Source: Caulobacteraceae bacterium | Lineage (GTDB): Bacteria > Pseudomonadota > Alphaproteobacteria > Caulobacterales > Caulobacteraceae | DNA: 46,309 nucleotides | NCBI GenBank assembly: GCA_947476555.1 | Contig: CANJRI010000014.1 | Span: 1-46,309, forward strand | Direction: 5' to 3' | Part shown: positions 16,534 through 24,893 of the stretch, piece by piece | How positions within the stretch are numbered: position 1 is the first letter of the stretch | How the letters are laid out: every line of letters begins with the position of its first letter | The notes under the pieces: model-generated | The model's database searches: none | The model's input: the letters and a program-made list of their open reading frames with translations, nothing else | What the model was told of the DNA's origin: nothing | Position numbers and translations under genes: made by a program

Positions 16534-17355
16534 TCAGGCGCTGGCGACGGGCGGCTTGAACAGGCCGACGGGAGAGCCGGTGAACACCTCGACCCCGTCC
16601 TCGGTCACCGCCACCGAGTGCTCGCATTGGGACGAGAGGGATTTGTCCCGGGTCACCGCCGTCCAGCCGTCGGACAGCAGTTTCACCGGATGCTTCCCGA
16701 GGTTCACCATGGGCTCGATGGTGAAGAACATCCCGGGCTTCAGCAGGTCGCCTTCCCCACGGTGGCCGAAGTGCAGGATGTTGGGCGCGTCGTGGAAGAC
16801 CTTGCCCAGGCCGTGGCCGCAGAAGTCACGCACCACCGAGCAGCGCATGGATTCCACATAGGTCTGGATGGCGTGTCCGATGTCGCCGGTGCGGGCGCCC
16901 GGCTTCACGGCCGCCAGGCCCCGCTCCATGGCCTCGTAGGTCACGTCGATCAGCCGCTTGGCGCGCGGGGCGACCTCGCCCACCCCGAACATCCGGGAGG
17001 TGTCGCCATGCCAGCCGTCGACCACGACGGTGACGTCGATGTTGGTGATGTCGCCTTCCCGCAGCACCCGCTCGCCCGGAATGCCGTGGCAGACGATGTG
17101 GTTGGGACTGATGCAGAGGGTCTTGGTGTAGCCCCGGTACCCCAGGCAGGCGGGCAGGGCGCCATGGTCGAGGATGAACTCGCGGGCCAGGGTGTCGAGC
17201 CGGTCGGTGAGGACGCCCGGGACGACGTGCGGGATGAGCATATCCAGGCACTCGGCCGCAAGCCGGCCGGCCCGGCGCATGCCCTCGAAGCCCTCGGGGC
17301 CATGCACCTTGATCTGGCCGGTGCGATGCTCGAGGTCGAGCTCAGTCTCACTCAT
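16534..17355 (-). CDS. map: Methionine aminopeptidase, type I
   Basis: A 273-aa cytosolic enzyme that removes the initiator Met from new proteins. All metal ligands align with the E. coli enzyme shifted by ten: Asp107, Asp118, His181 (CGHGLG), Glu214 (FTIEPM) and Glu245 (QCEHS), plus the catalytic His90 (CHGIPG). An N-terminal extension of about 10 residues is present. The start overlaps the sfsA stop by 8 bases, so sfsA and map are co-transcribed. Confidence 0.97.
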   Translation of the reverse strand: MSETELDLEHRTGQIKVHGPEGFEGMRRAGRLAAECLDMLIPHVVPGVLTDRLDTLAREFILDHGALPACLGYRGYTKTLCISPNHIVCHGIPGERVLREGDITNIDVTVVVDGWHGDTSRMFGVGEVAPRAKRLIDVTYEAMERGLAAVKPGARTGDIGHAIQTYVESMRCSVVRDFCGHGLGKVFHDAPNILHFGHRGEGDLLKPGMFFTIEPMVNLGKHPVKLLSDGWTAVTRDKSLSSQCEHSVAVTEDGVEVFTGSPVGLFKPPVASA

Positions 17356-18067
17356 GGGGAACTCTTGAGGCGCGCCAGGGAATCCGGCGGGCGATGCGGA
17401 TCGCCGAAGGGGTTATGTCGCAATCATAGCACAGAACTTCAACGCCCTGGTCGGCCGCGACCGTCAGACCGGCGGCATAGGCGGGATCGAGATCGTGGCA
17501 GGCCTCGAAGGCGTCGCAGTCGGTGCGCTGGATCACGAACAGCATCACCGCCCGGTGGCCTTCCGCGACCATGGCCGAGAGCTCCTTCAGGTGCTTGAGC
17601 GAGCGGACGGCCACGCAGTCCGGAAACTCGGCCAGCGTTCCTTCCCGGCGCAGGTGGCAGTTCTTCACCTCCAGCCAGCAGGGCGAGCGGTCCGGATGCT
17701 CCAGCAGGAAGTCGACCCGCGAATTGGTCCCGTAGCGCACCTCCCGCCGATGGGTGGCGTAGCCGGAAAGCTCCGGGATCGAGTCCGCCGCCAGGGCTTC
17801 GGCTGTCAGGCGGTTGGGGTGCATGGTGTTGATCCCCACCAGGCCGCCGTCGGCTTCCACCAGCTCAAGGGTGTGGGCGAGCTTTCGTTTCGGATCGTCC
17901 GAGCGGGATATCCAGCAGGGCAGGCCGGGCGTGTTGAGGCCGAGCATGGCGCCGGGGTTCGGACAGTGGGCGGTGATCTCCGTGCCATCCTCCAGCACCA
18001 CGTCGGCGAAGAAGCGCTTGTATCGCGACACCAGGCGGGCGAGGGTCAGCGGTTGCGGGAAGTCCAT
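17348..18067 (-). CDS. sfsA: SfsA family protein (sugar fermentation stimulation)
   Basis: A 239-aa protein matching SfsA along its length: [72 protein letters not shown] and [15 protein letters not shown]. SfsA has an OB-like N-terminal part and a nuclease-like fold (the D-----------EVK pattern), and binds DNA in E. coli; its role is not settled. It overlaps map downstream and is divergent from the CinA-type gene at 18124. Confidence 0.94.
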   Translation of the reverse strand: MDFPQPLTLARLVSRYKRFFADVVLEDGTEITAHCPNPGAMLGLNTPGLPCWISRSDDPKRKLAHTLELVEADGGLVGINTMHPNRLTAEALAADSIPELSGYATHRREVRYGTNSRVDFLLEHPDRSPCWLEVKNCHLRREGTLAEFPDCVAVRSLKHLKELSAMVAEGHRAVMLFVIQRTDCDAFEACHDLDPAYAAGLTVAADQGVEVLCYDCDITPSAIRIARRIPWRASRVPHE

Positions 18068-18123
18068 GGGGCTGGCTTTAGTCCGGTCGAAGGGGTCGGT
18101 TGATTTAGGCGAGGGACTTGCGG

Positions 18124-18915
18124 ATGGCGAGCGACGACGGGCGGGTGACCTGCGCCGTGCTGATCATCGGCGACGAGATCCTCTCGGGCCGGACCCAGGA
18201 CACCAATGTTCGCGACATCGCCCGCTATCTGGGCGGGTTCGGGGTGGAGGTGCCCGAGGTGCGCGTGGTGTCCGACGCGACGGAGGCCATCGTCGAGGCG
18301 CTGAACGCGCTGCGCGCCCGGTACGACTACGTCATCACCACAGGCGGGATAGGGCCTACCCACGACGACATCACCGCCGACGCGGTGGCGGCCGCCTTCG
18401 GGGTCGAGCTGCGGGAGGATCCCGGGATCATCGCCGCCATGCTGGCGCGCTCCAGCGAGCTGCCGGCGGCGCGGCGACGGATGGCGCGCATCCCGGTCGG
18501 GGCGGAACTGGTCAAGAACCCGGTGCAGGGCCCGCCCGGCTTCAACATCGGCAATGTCTTCACCCTGGCCGGCGTGCCCTCGGTCATGCGCGGCATGCTG
18601 CAGGATGTGGGACCCCGCATGCGGGGCGGCCGGCCGATCCTCTCGCGGACCGTGCGGGTCGAGGGGGCCCCCGAGAGCATCCTCGCGGGGCCGCTGGAAG
18701 CGGTGGCGAAGGCCCATCCGGTCCTGTCGCTGGGAAGCTATCCCTATTTCGGACCGGAGGGCTTCGGCTCCAACCTGGTGGTGCGCGGCCGGGACGTGGC
18801 TGAATTGGCGCAGACCGTCGGCGAACTGGTGGCCGCTCTGGAGGCGACCGGGATCGCCGGGATCCACGAGGTTGAGCCGGAGCAACCGCCAGTTACTGAG
18901 TCGCCGGCACTGTAA
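18124..18915 (+). CDS. Competence/damage-inducible protein CinA-type, MoCF-binding domain only
   Basis: A 263-aa protein with the molybdopterin-binding (MoCF) fold at the N-terminus: [39 protein letters not shown] and [15 protein letters not shown]. Full CinA proteins are about 410 aa with a C-terminal nicotinamide-nucleotide amidase domain; that domain is absent, as in the short CinA-like proteins of many alphaproteobacteria. It may bind a nucleotide or pterin. The ATG at 18124 follows GAGGG at 18111-18115; a TTG at 18118 is a weaker alternative. Confidence 0.9.
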   Translation: MASDDGRVTCAVLIIGDEILSGRTQDTNVRDIARYLGGFGVEVPEVRVVSDATEAIVEALNALRARYDYVITTGGIGPTHDDITADAVAAAFGVELREDPGIIAAMLARSSELPAARRRMARIPVGAELVKNPVQGPPGFNIGNVFTLAGVPSVMRGMLQDVGPRMRGGRPILSRTVRVEGAPESILAGPLEAVAKAHPVLSLGSYPYFGPEGFGSNLVVRGRDVAELAQTVGELVAALEATGIAGIHEVEPEQPPVTESPAL

Positions 18916-19001
18916 AGGCTTCACTTTCGCCTGTGGACGATTTGTGCACAGATGAGCGCTTGGGGCGCCAGACAGAGCGCTCTCGCCGATGGGGGCGTGG
19001 G

Positions 19002-19715
19002 GTGAAGACGCTAGCGGTGATGTCCCGCAAGGGCGGGGCCGGAAAGACGACGGTCGCCGTCAACCTGACTCTGGCGGCGCGGGCCATGGGCGTGCGCGCG
19101 GTGCTGGCCGACGCCGATCCGATGCGTAGCGCCTGCGAGGTCCTGCGGGGCCGCGAAGGCTCCGAAACCCTCCTCTTCGAGACCAGCGCGGCCAAGCTCT
19201 TCGCCCTGACGCAGGCGGCGCAGCGCGCGGGCGCCGACCTGCTGATTATCGACACGCCGGCGGCTCCGGAGGTCGACGTCGCCGAGGCTGTGAAGGTGGC
19301 TGACCTGTGCCTGGCGATCGCGCGCCCGACCTATATCGACCTGGCGGCGGCCGTGCTCTCGGTCGCCGTGATCCAGCGCCTCGGCCGCGAGGGGCTGATC
19401 GTGCTGAACCAATGCGCGCCGCAACGTAACGGCGTGGAGCCGCCGCAGGTGCTGAAGGCGCTCGAAGCGCTGCGGTTCGCCAGCCTGCCGGTCGCCGCGG
19501 TCACCCTGCGATCGCGCATCGTCTACCAGACCGCCGCGGCGCAGGCCCGCTCGGTGCTGGAGATGGAGAACGGCGGCGCCGCCGCCCGGGAGGTCCGGGA
19601 CCTGTTCTCCCACGTCTGGCGGAGCCTGAATGGCGAGGCGACGGCCCCGATGCGGACGGCCAACGACGACCTGCGGCGCGCGGGTCTCGACCTGAAGCTG
19701 GTTCCTACCGCCTAG
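19002..19715 (+). CDS. ParA/MinD-family P-loop ATPase (orphan)
   Basis: A 237-aa protein starting with GTG at 19002. The deviant Walker A motif is RKGGAGKTT (Lys10 signature, Lys15), followed by LADADPMRSA and Walker B-like LLIIDTPAAPE. The VNLTLAARAMG region is typical of ParA. Such ATPases dimerise on ATP and position DNA, plasmids or protein clusters. No ParB or parS neighbour is present, so it is not an obvious chromosome partition pair. It could position a protein complex instead. The frame extends upstream, but those residues are not ParA-like and lack a ribosome site. Confidence 0.88.
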   Translation: MKTLAVMSRKGGAGKTTVAVNLTLAARAMGVRAVLADADPMRSACEVLRGREGSETLLFETSAAKLFALTQAAQRAGADLLIIDTPAAPEVDVAEAVKVADLCLAIARPTYIDLAAAVLSVAVIQRLGREGLIVLNQCAPQRNGVEPPQVLKALEALRFASLPVAAVTLRSRIVYQTAAAQARSVLEMENGGAAAREVRDLFSHVWRSLNGEATAPMRTANDDLRRAGLDLKLVPTA

Positions 19716-19828
19716 CGCAGGCCGGTTGAGGCCGCGAAGGCGATGGCAATCGCCGCCCCGAAGGCGGCCGCGACGGCGAAGCTGTTCCGCAGGCGAAACA
19801 GCGCGCGCCCTATGTCCGATCCCGACAT
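19712..19828 (-). CDS. Small (38-aa) membrane protein
   Basis: A short frame missed by size cut-offs: ATG at 19828, TAG at 19712-19714. It reads MSGSDIGRALFRLRNSFAVA and continues with a hydrophobic, Ala-rich helix (AAAFGAAIAIAFAAS). GGTGAGGAT upstream provides a ribosome site about 8 bases from the start. It converges on the ParA gene and shares two bases of its stop codon. Function unknown. Confidence 0.5.
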   Translation of the reverse strand: MSGSDIGRALFRLRNSFAVAAAFGAAIAIAFAASTGLR

Positions 19829-19911
19829 CAGTGATCCTCACCCATCCCTAGGTAGCTGCACTGTAAGCCGGCCTAGAGGCCTTGTCGGCGGGACGGATCA
19901 CCGCAGGGGCA

Positions 19912-20754
19912 TCAGTCGGTGAAGACCACCGTCTTCGGCCCATTCAGGAGAACCCTGTCCTCCAGGCGCCACCGGACCGCGCGGGCCAGCACCCGACGCT
20001 CGATGTCGCGCCCCTTGCGGACCAGGTCTTTCGGCCGATCCCGGTGGCTGATGCGCTCCACGTCCTGCTCGATGATCGGGCCCTCGTCGAGATCGGCGGT
20101 AACGTAGTGGGCGGTCGCGCCGATCACCTTCACACCGCGGGCGTGGGCCTGATGGTAGGGGCGCGCGCCCTTGAACCCGGGGAGGAAGGAATGGTGGATA
20201 TTGATGCACCGGCCCGCCAGCTTGCCGGCCAGGTCGTCCGACAGCACCTGCATGTAGCGCGCGAGCACCACCAGTTCGGTGCGGGTTTCCTCGATCAGGC
20301 GCCACACCTGGGCTTCCTGCTTGGCCTTGGCGCCCGCGGTCACCGGCAGGTGGTGGAAGGCGATGCCCTGCAGATCGGTGTGCGGGAAGGTCGACGAGGG
20401 GTGATTTGAGACGATGGCGGTGATGTCCATCGCAAGCTCGCCCTGCCGCCACCGCCAGATCAGGTCGGCCAGGCAGTGGTCGGTCTGGGACGCCAGGATC
20501 ATCACCCGGGTGCGCTGGTCCCGAGGGCGCAGCGTCCAGTTCATGCTGTAACGCTCGGCAAGCGGCGCGAAGGCGGCGCGCCAGTCCTCGGTCCCGGCCG
20601 GGCCAGGATCGAACACCACCCGCATGAAGAAGTTGCCTGTCTCCTCGTCGTCGTACTGCTGGGCGTCGAGGATGTTGGCCCCGCGCTCGAAAAGCAGGGT
20701 GCTGACCCGCGCCACGATACCGGGTTGGTCTGGACAGGAGAGGGTCAGGATCAT
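19912..20754 (-). CDS. purU: Formyltetrahydrofolate deformylase
   Basis: About 280 aa. An ACT regulatory domain at the N-terminus ([20 protein letters not shown]) is followed by the formyltransferase-fold catalytic domain with [28 protein letters not shown] (catalytic Asn and His) and [16 protein letters not shown] (catalytic Asp). It hydrolyses 10-formyl-THF to THF and formate, balancing one-carbon pools. The frame could begin 12 codons earlier with TTG at 20790; I prefer the ATG at 20754 because PurU proteins usually start just before this block. Confidence 0.95.
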   Translation of the reverse strand: MILTLSCPDQPGIVARVSTLLFERGANILDAQQYDDEETGNFFMRVVFDPGPAGTEDWRAAFAPLAERYSMNWTLRPRDQRTRVMILASQTDHCLADLIWRWRQGELAMDITAIVSNHPSSTFPHTDLQGIAFHHLPVTAGAKAKQEAQVWRLIEETRTELVVLARYMQVLSDDLAGKLAGRCINIHHSFLPGFKGARPYHQAHARGVKVIGATAHYVTADLDEGPIIEQDVERISHRDRPKDLVRKGRDIERRVLARAVRWRLEDRVLLNGPKTVVFTD

Positions 20755-20868
20755 CGGCCGGGCCGTGGCAGGCGCGGACGCGCCGGTCAAGCCTGGACTG
20801 CGGCCGCCGGCAGTCTGATACGATGCGGCGGCGTCAGGCTCCTGATTCCGGGTCGGGCGCTCCGGCCC

Positions 20869-20953
20869 GGGGACATGGCGGAATTGGTAGACGCAAGCGA
20901 CTTAAAATCGCTCGGAGCAATCCATCCGGGTTCGATCCCCGGTGTCCCCACCA
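20869..20953 (+). tRNA. tRNA-Leu (anticodon UAA)
   Basis: The acceptor stem GGGGACA (20869-20875) pairs with TGTCCCC (20943-20949), followed by discriminator A and an encoded CCA. GGCGGAATTGGTAGACGC is the class II D arm. The anticodon stem-loop is GCGA-CTTAAAA-TCGC with anticodon TAA. A short variable arm and GGGTTCGATCCCC T arm complete it. The 85-nt length with a variable arm fits leucine tRNA. Confidence 0.96.
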
Positions 20954-21048
20954 CCGTTCACCTGAAGTTGTATCGCGGCGAGTTGCACCAGGGGTTGATG
21001 GACAACGACCGGAATAGTCGGCACTGTTTCACTTCTAGGAAAAGTTGA

Positions 21049-21462
21049 ATGGCCCCCACGAACCAAACCGGACCGCACCAGCTCGATGTCGCCATCGGGC
21101 ACCGCATCCGCGAGCGCCGCCGCAGCATGGGCTTCTCCCAGCAGCGCCTGGCGGAGGCCGTGGGAGTCACCTTCCAGCAGATCCAGAAGTATGAGCGCGG
21201 CTCCAACCGTGTGAGCTTCTCGCGCCTGCTGGAGATCGCCCACGCCATGAACTGCAGCCTTTCGGACCTTTCCGACGGCCTGGACGCCCCCTCGGCCACG
21301 GAGGCGGGGACCTTGAATGGCCTGCTGGCCGTTGAAGGGGCGATGGAACTTCTGGAAGCCTACGCCACTCTGCCCAGCCGCGATCTGCGGCGCGCCCTGG
21401 TTCTGCACGCGCGGACCCTGGGCGGTGCGGGCGCGCGGCCGAGGCTGGAGCGGGCGAGCTAG
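21049..21462 (+). CDS. XRE-family helix-turn-helix regulator
   Basis: A 137-aa protein. The HTH domain (about residues 13-70) reads IGHRIRERRRSMGFSQQRLA, GVTFQQIQKYERGSNRVS and LLEIAHAMN. It belongs to the small regulators common in Caulobacterales and Rhizobiales. The C-terminal half is helical (LLAVEGAMELLEAYATL...). Only 3 bases separate its stop from the luxR-type start, so it is probably the first gene of the quorum-sensing transcript. It may regulate this locus; that is inference. Confidence 0.88.
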   Translation: MAPTNQTGPHQLDVAIGHRIRERRRSMGFSQQRLAEAVGVTFQQIQKYERGSNRVSFSRLLEIAHAMNCSLSDLSDGLDAPSATEAGTLNGLLAVEGAMELLEAYATLPSRDLRRALVLHARTLGGAGARPRLERAS

Positions 21463-21465
21463 CGG

Positions 21466-22213
21466 ATGGTCGCCTTCGCCGACGTGGAGGACTTCGTTCG
21501 GCAAGCCAACCGGGTCAACCGTGGGCCAGACTTGGCGACCCTCCTGTTCGATGCCGCCGGCACGCTGGGATTCGACCATGTCGCCCTGGTGCACCATGCG
21601 CGCGGGGACAACATGGTCCACTACCAGGACTACCCCGACGCCTGGATCGATCTTCACAATGACCGGAGCTACCACTCCGATGATCCGGTCAGGGCGGCCG
21701 CACAGGCCTCCGCCGCCGCCTTCCTGTGGTCCGATCTACCGAACATCGTAACGCTGACACCGCGCCACATAGAGATTCTGGCGGCCGCGGCGGCCCATGG
21801 CATGGGCAACGGCTTCACCATTCCCCTCAACGTCCCGGGCGAACTGCCCGCTTCGTGTTCTTTCGCCATGCAGATCGGACATGAGCTGCCGCGCGCCGCG
21901 TTGCCAGCCGCCCAGTACGTCGGTTGTTTCGCCTTCGAAGCAGCGCGGCGGATCCGAATTGCGCAGCGCCGTGACAACAACGAAGCCGAGGTCGAGTCGT
22001 CCTCGACTGACCACTCGGCAGCTGGATTGCGTCGTGCTGGCGGCGCAGGGGAAGAGCGACTGGCATATCGGGCAGCTGCTGGGAATCTCCAGCGATACGG
22101 CCCACCAGCACATCGAGACGGCCAAGCGTCGCTATGGCGTGGCTTCACGCACTCAGCTCGTGGTGCGCGCGCTCTTCGATCAACAGATCACCTTCGCCGA
22201 CACGCTGAGCTAG
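21466..22213 (+). pseudogene. LuxR-family quorum-sensing regulator, frameshifted before the HTH
   Basis: The first about 178 codons encode an autoinducer-binding-like domain (DVEDFVRQANRVNRGPDL, GFDHVALVHHARGDN, HGMGNGFTIPLNVPG). The HTH domain is in the next frame: LTTRQLDCVVLAAQGKSDWH, IGQLLGISSDTAHQHIETAK and RYGVASRTQLVVRAL. Removing the single T at about 22000 restores a continuous protein of about 248 aa, joining EVESPRLTTRQL. As given, translation runs out of frame to a stop near 22239 without the HTH. The break is either a real recent mutation or a base-call error. The gene sits between an XRE regulator and a LuxI synthase, the standard place for the cognate receptor. Confidence 0.85.
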
Positions 22214-22240
22214 CCCCTATCCCCCGATTAGGGGAATAGG
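22214..22240. promoter_or_regulatory. Palindromic lux-box-like element upstream of luxI
   Basis: CCCCTATCCCCC, GATTA and GGGGAATAGG follow each other, giving two nested symmetries (CCCCT/AGGGG and CCTAT-CCCC/GGGG-A-ATAGG). It begins immediately after the luxR stop codon and ends 45 bases before the luxI start. The position and dyad symmetry are as expected for a LuxR-type operator. It could in part also form a weak RNA hairpin, but there is no T tract. Confidence 0.55.
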
Positions 22241-22285
22241 TCCAACCGGCCGTCCAGCCGAAGCTGTCCCTCCCGGGAGACAGCC

Positions 22286-22900
22286 ATGGTCCACGTCGTC
22301 ACCAGCCACGATCGCGATTATTTCGGCGGTCTGCTCGCGCATATGCACCGCGACCGCAGGCGGATTTTCGTCGACCAACTGAAATGGGATCTGCCGGGCC
22401 TCGAGGGCGAGGAGGAATACGACCAGTTCGACACCGATCAGGCCATCTACCTGATCGCCGCCGACCACGAGGGCCGCCACCAGGCGTCGGTTCGCCTGCT
22501 GCCAAGCACTGAGCCGCATCTGCTCTCGACCGTGTTCCCGCACCTCTGCGAGCGAGGGGTTCCCCGTGGCGAGGACACCTGGGAGCTCACCCGCATGTGC
22601 GTCAGCCCCGAGGCGCATGATTCCAAGACCGTCCGGCAGATGATCCGGGTCGCGACCGTGGAGTTCGCGCTGCTCTGGGGGGTCAGGCGCTACACCGCCG
22701 TGAGCTACATGGGGCTCATGTCCCAGGTCCTGGCGGTGGGATGGGACTGCGAGCCTCTGGGGATGCCGGCCCCCGACGCCAACGGGAAAATGGTCGGCGC
22801 CCTGCGCATCAACATCACGCCCGAAACCCTGTCCTTGGTCCGGACGCGCGCTGGCCTGCGTGCGCCCATTCTTCGTTGGGAGACCCGGCATGCGGCCTGA
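22286..22900 (+). CDS. Acyl-homoserine-lactone synthase (LuxI family)
   Basis: A 204-aa protein with the invariant LuxI residues in order: Arg24 and Phe28 (RRRIFVD), Trp34 (LKWDLP), Asp46 and Asp49 (YDQFDTD), Arg70 (QASVRLLP), and Glu100 and Arg103 (WELTRMCV). LuxI enzymes join the acyl chain from acyl-ACP or acyl-CoA to S-adenosylmethionine to form an AHL. The acyl chain cannot be read from sequence. GGGAGACAGCC precedes the ATG. The 3' end overlaps the downstream dioxygenase gene by 11 bases. Confidence 0.94.
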   Translation: MVHVVTSHDRDYFGGLLAHMHRDRRRIFVDQLKWDLPGLEGEEEYDQFDTDQAIYLIAADHEGRHQASVRLLPSTEPHLLSTVFPHLCERGVPRGEDTWELTRMCVSPEAHDSKTVRQMIRVATVEFALLWGVRRYTAVSYMGLMSQVLAVGWDCEPLGMPAPDANGKMVGALRINITPETLSLVRTRAGLRAPILRWETRHAA

Positions 22901-23807
22901 ACGCGCCCTCGACATCGTCGCCGCGGCCGAGCCCGCGGCGGAAGCCATGCTTTGGAAGCGCCAACTGGAGCGGGATGGCTTCTGCGTCATCCGCGGCGCC
23001 GTGGACCCCGCCACGATCAAGGCCCTCCACGGCGACCTCGCCGACCGCCTCGACAAGACCCCGTTCTGCGAAACCGGCTTCTACGGACAGAAGACCAAGC
23101 GGTTCGGCGGCCTGCTGAAGCGGTCCGCCCACGCCGCGGCTCTGGTGGCCCATCCCATGATCCTGGCCCTCGTTGACCAGGTTCTCACGCCCTGGTGCGA
23201 CCGGGTGCAACTGAACTTCACCCAAGCCATCGAGATCCATCCCGGCCAGGCAGCGCAAAAGCCCCACAAGGACGAGGGCATGTGGGGCGGGCCGAAGGGC
23301 GAGATGGAGTACATGATCAGCTGCATGTGGCCGCTGACGCCGTATCGGGCGGAGAACGGCGCCACCCTGATGTTCCCCAGGACCCACAACGGCGGCGATC
23401 GCCAAGCCGACCCGGGCGAGCCGGTGGCCGTCGAGATGGAGCCGGGCGACGTGCTGGTCTTCGTGGGCTCGACCTTGCATGGCGCCGGAGCCAACGTGAC
23501 CAACGCTCCGCGCGCCGGCCTGGTGGCGAGCTACTGCCTGGGCTGGCTGAAGCCCTACGAGAACCAGTGGCTCGTCTATCCGCCGGAAGTCGCCCGGCAT
23601 TTCTCACCGGATGTCGCCGCCCTCGCGGGTTACCAGCAGCATCGTCCGAACCTGAACAACTACGAGGGCCGCTGTCCTTCCATCCTCCTCGGCGACCAGC
23701 CGCCACCTGAATACCTTGCCGCGGCCGACGAACTCCGGCCCGAGCATGTCGCCATCCTCGCCGATTATGCCCGTCGCGCGGCGGAACTCGCGGAGGCGCG
23801 GTCATGA
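22890..23807 (+). CDS. Phytanoyl-CoA dioxygenase (PhyH) family Fe(II)/2-oxoglutarate oxygenase
   Basis: A 305-aa protein. The iron-binding facial triad is visible as His126-x-Asp128 (KPHKDEGMWGG) and distal His197 (STLHGAGANVT). Arg208 (PRAGLVASYCLGW) is a likely 2-oxoglutarate anchor. The N-terminal helix and DGFCVIRGAVDPATI start are typical of PhyH. These enzymes hydroxylate acyl chains or other small molecules. GGGAG upstream of the ATG at 22890 and the 11-base overlap with luxI show tight coupling, so I infer it acts on the AHL, its acyl precursor or a product under quorum control. The longer frame from 22860 would lie further inside luxI. Confidence 0.9.
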   Translation: MRPERALDIVAAAEPAAEAMLWKRQLERDGFCVIRGAVDPATIKALHGDLADRLDKTPFCETGFYGQKTKRFGGLLKRSAHAAALVAHPMILALVDQVLTPWCDRVQLNFTQAIEIHPGQAAQKPHKDEGMWGGPKGEMEYMISCMWPLTPYRAENGATLMFPRTHNGGDRQADPGEPVAVEMEPGDVLVFVGSTLHGAGANVTNAPRAGLVASYCLGWLKPYENQWLVYPPEVARHFSPDVAALAGYQQHRPNLNNYEGRCPSILLGDQPPPEYLAAADELRPEHVAILADYARRAAELAEARS

Positions 23808-24103
23808 CCCCGGAACGGACCCCCACTGAAGACGGCGACCAGCTCAGCGGCATGGTCGAAGAGGCCACCGGCAGACTGCGGGAAGCCATGGCGATCTTGC
23901 ACGCCATCGACTCCGGCGGTCTGCTGAGCGAGCTGCCGGCGGCGCCTTCGGCCCGCCAGTCGCACCAGGCGGCCGTGTCCATGCTGGCGGTCCTGCGCCG
24001 CGAGCTCCAGGCCGTCGGCAGGGAACTGGACGCGGCGGTGCAGACCCGCAGCCTGATCCAGCGCGCCACCCGGGCGGCGGCCGGATCGAGGAACCGGACC
24101 TAG
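23804..24103 (+). CDS. Small helical hypothetical protein of the quorum-sensing operon
   Basis: A 99-aa protein coupled to the PhyH gene by an ATGA overlap (23804-23807). The sequence is mostly helix-forming (GMVEEATGRLREAMAILHAI, SMLAVLRRELQAVGRELDAA) with no signal peptide or membrane segment. It may be a small cytoplasmic partner protein. I do not recognise a family. Its stop overlaps by 4 bases the end of the convergent amidohydrolase gene. Confidence 0.72.
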   Translation: MTPERTPTEDGDQLSGMVEEATGRLREAMAILHAIDSGGLLSELPAAPSARQSHQAAVSMLAVLRRELQAVGRELDAAVQTRSLIQRATRAAAGSRNRT

Positions 24104-24858
24104 AGGTCGCCGAGGGCCTGCGGCAGCAGGCGGGCCAGCCGCGCGGCGACCGCCGCCTGGCCCGCGTCGTCGGCCAGCAGGTCCTGGCGGACCTCCAGCT
24201 CGACATAGTCGATCCGCCCTTGGCGGCGGTGACGCGGGACGGTGTGGTCGACGTCGTCCATCCGATAGGGCTCGTTGTCGCCCACCGGGCCTATGTCCGG
24301 CTCGGCGCGAAGCCGGGCGAGCACCGCCCGCGAGAAGGGCGAATCCTCCTGATGCAGCACGCCAAACCGCCAGGGGCGGGCGTGCGCGCCCATGACCGGG
24401 GTGAAGGAATGCAGGGCCACCAGGACGGTGGTGAGGCCGCGGGCGTCGCGGCCGGCGATCTCCTCCGCGATCCGCTGTTGATAGGGCTCGTGGATGGCGG
24501 CGACCCGCGCGGCCCGCTCGGCCGGGGTCAGATTCGAGTTTCCGGGCACGGTGGAGCCGTCGCTTTGCTCGGGGATGGCGTCGGCCCGCGAGGGGTCGCG
24601 ATTGCAGTCGATGACCAGCCGCGAATAACGCTGGGCGATGAAGGTGGCGCCGAGGGCGTCGGATAGGCGCGCGCCCAGCCCGGCGACGCCGATGTCCCAG
24701 GCGATATGCCGGGCCAGATCGGCTGGCGGCAGGCCCAGGTCCGTTAACGAAGCCGGAATATCCCGGCCAGCATGATCACCGAGCAACAGGAAGGGTGAAT
24801 CGGCGCCTGAATTCAGGACAACGACAGGTTCAGCTTCGGTTGCGACCAAGCGTGGCAT
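24100..24858 (-). CDS. N-formylglutamate amidohydrolase family protein
   Basis: About 252 aa of the FGase family. It has LLLGDHAGRDIPASL (metal-binding DH near the N-terminus), YSRLVIDCNRD, a conserved SFTPVMGAHARPWRFGVL and a C-terminal YVELEVRQDLL. Related enzymes hydrolyse N-formylglutamate in histidine breakdown, but no hut genes are near, so the substrate is open. A longer version starting with TTG at 24894 has GGAGA upstream, while the ATG at 24858 lacks a clear site. The divergent transglutaminase-like gene starts at 24894, so promoters must lie inside coding DNA. Confidence 0.88.
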   Translation of the reverse strand: MPRLVATEAEPVVVLNSGADSPFLLLGDHAGRDIPASLTDLGLPPADLARHIAWDIGVAGLGARLSDALGATFIAQRYSRLVIDCNRDPSRADAIPEQSDGSTVPGNSNLTPAERAARVAAIHEPYQQRIAEEIAGRDARGLTTVLVALHSFTPVMGAHARPWRFGVLHQEDSPFSRAVLARLRAEPDIGPVGDNEPYRMDDVDHTVPRHRRQGRIDYVELEVRQDLLADDAGQAAVAARLARLLPQALGDL

Positions 24859-24893
24859 GGACCGCGTCACGGAATCGTCGGAACGGTTATCCA

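Noticed and set aside
20869..22285. Possible integrative element at tRNA-Leu
   Set aside because: No integrase is present and no repeat of the tRNA 3' end was seen in the window; the quorum-sensing genes follow directly.
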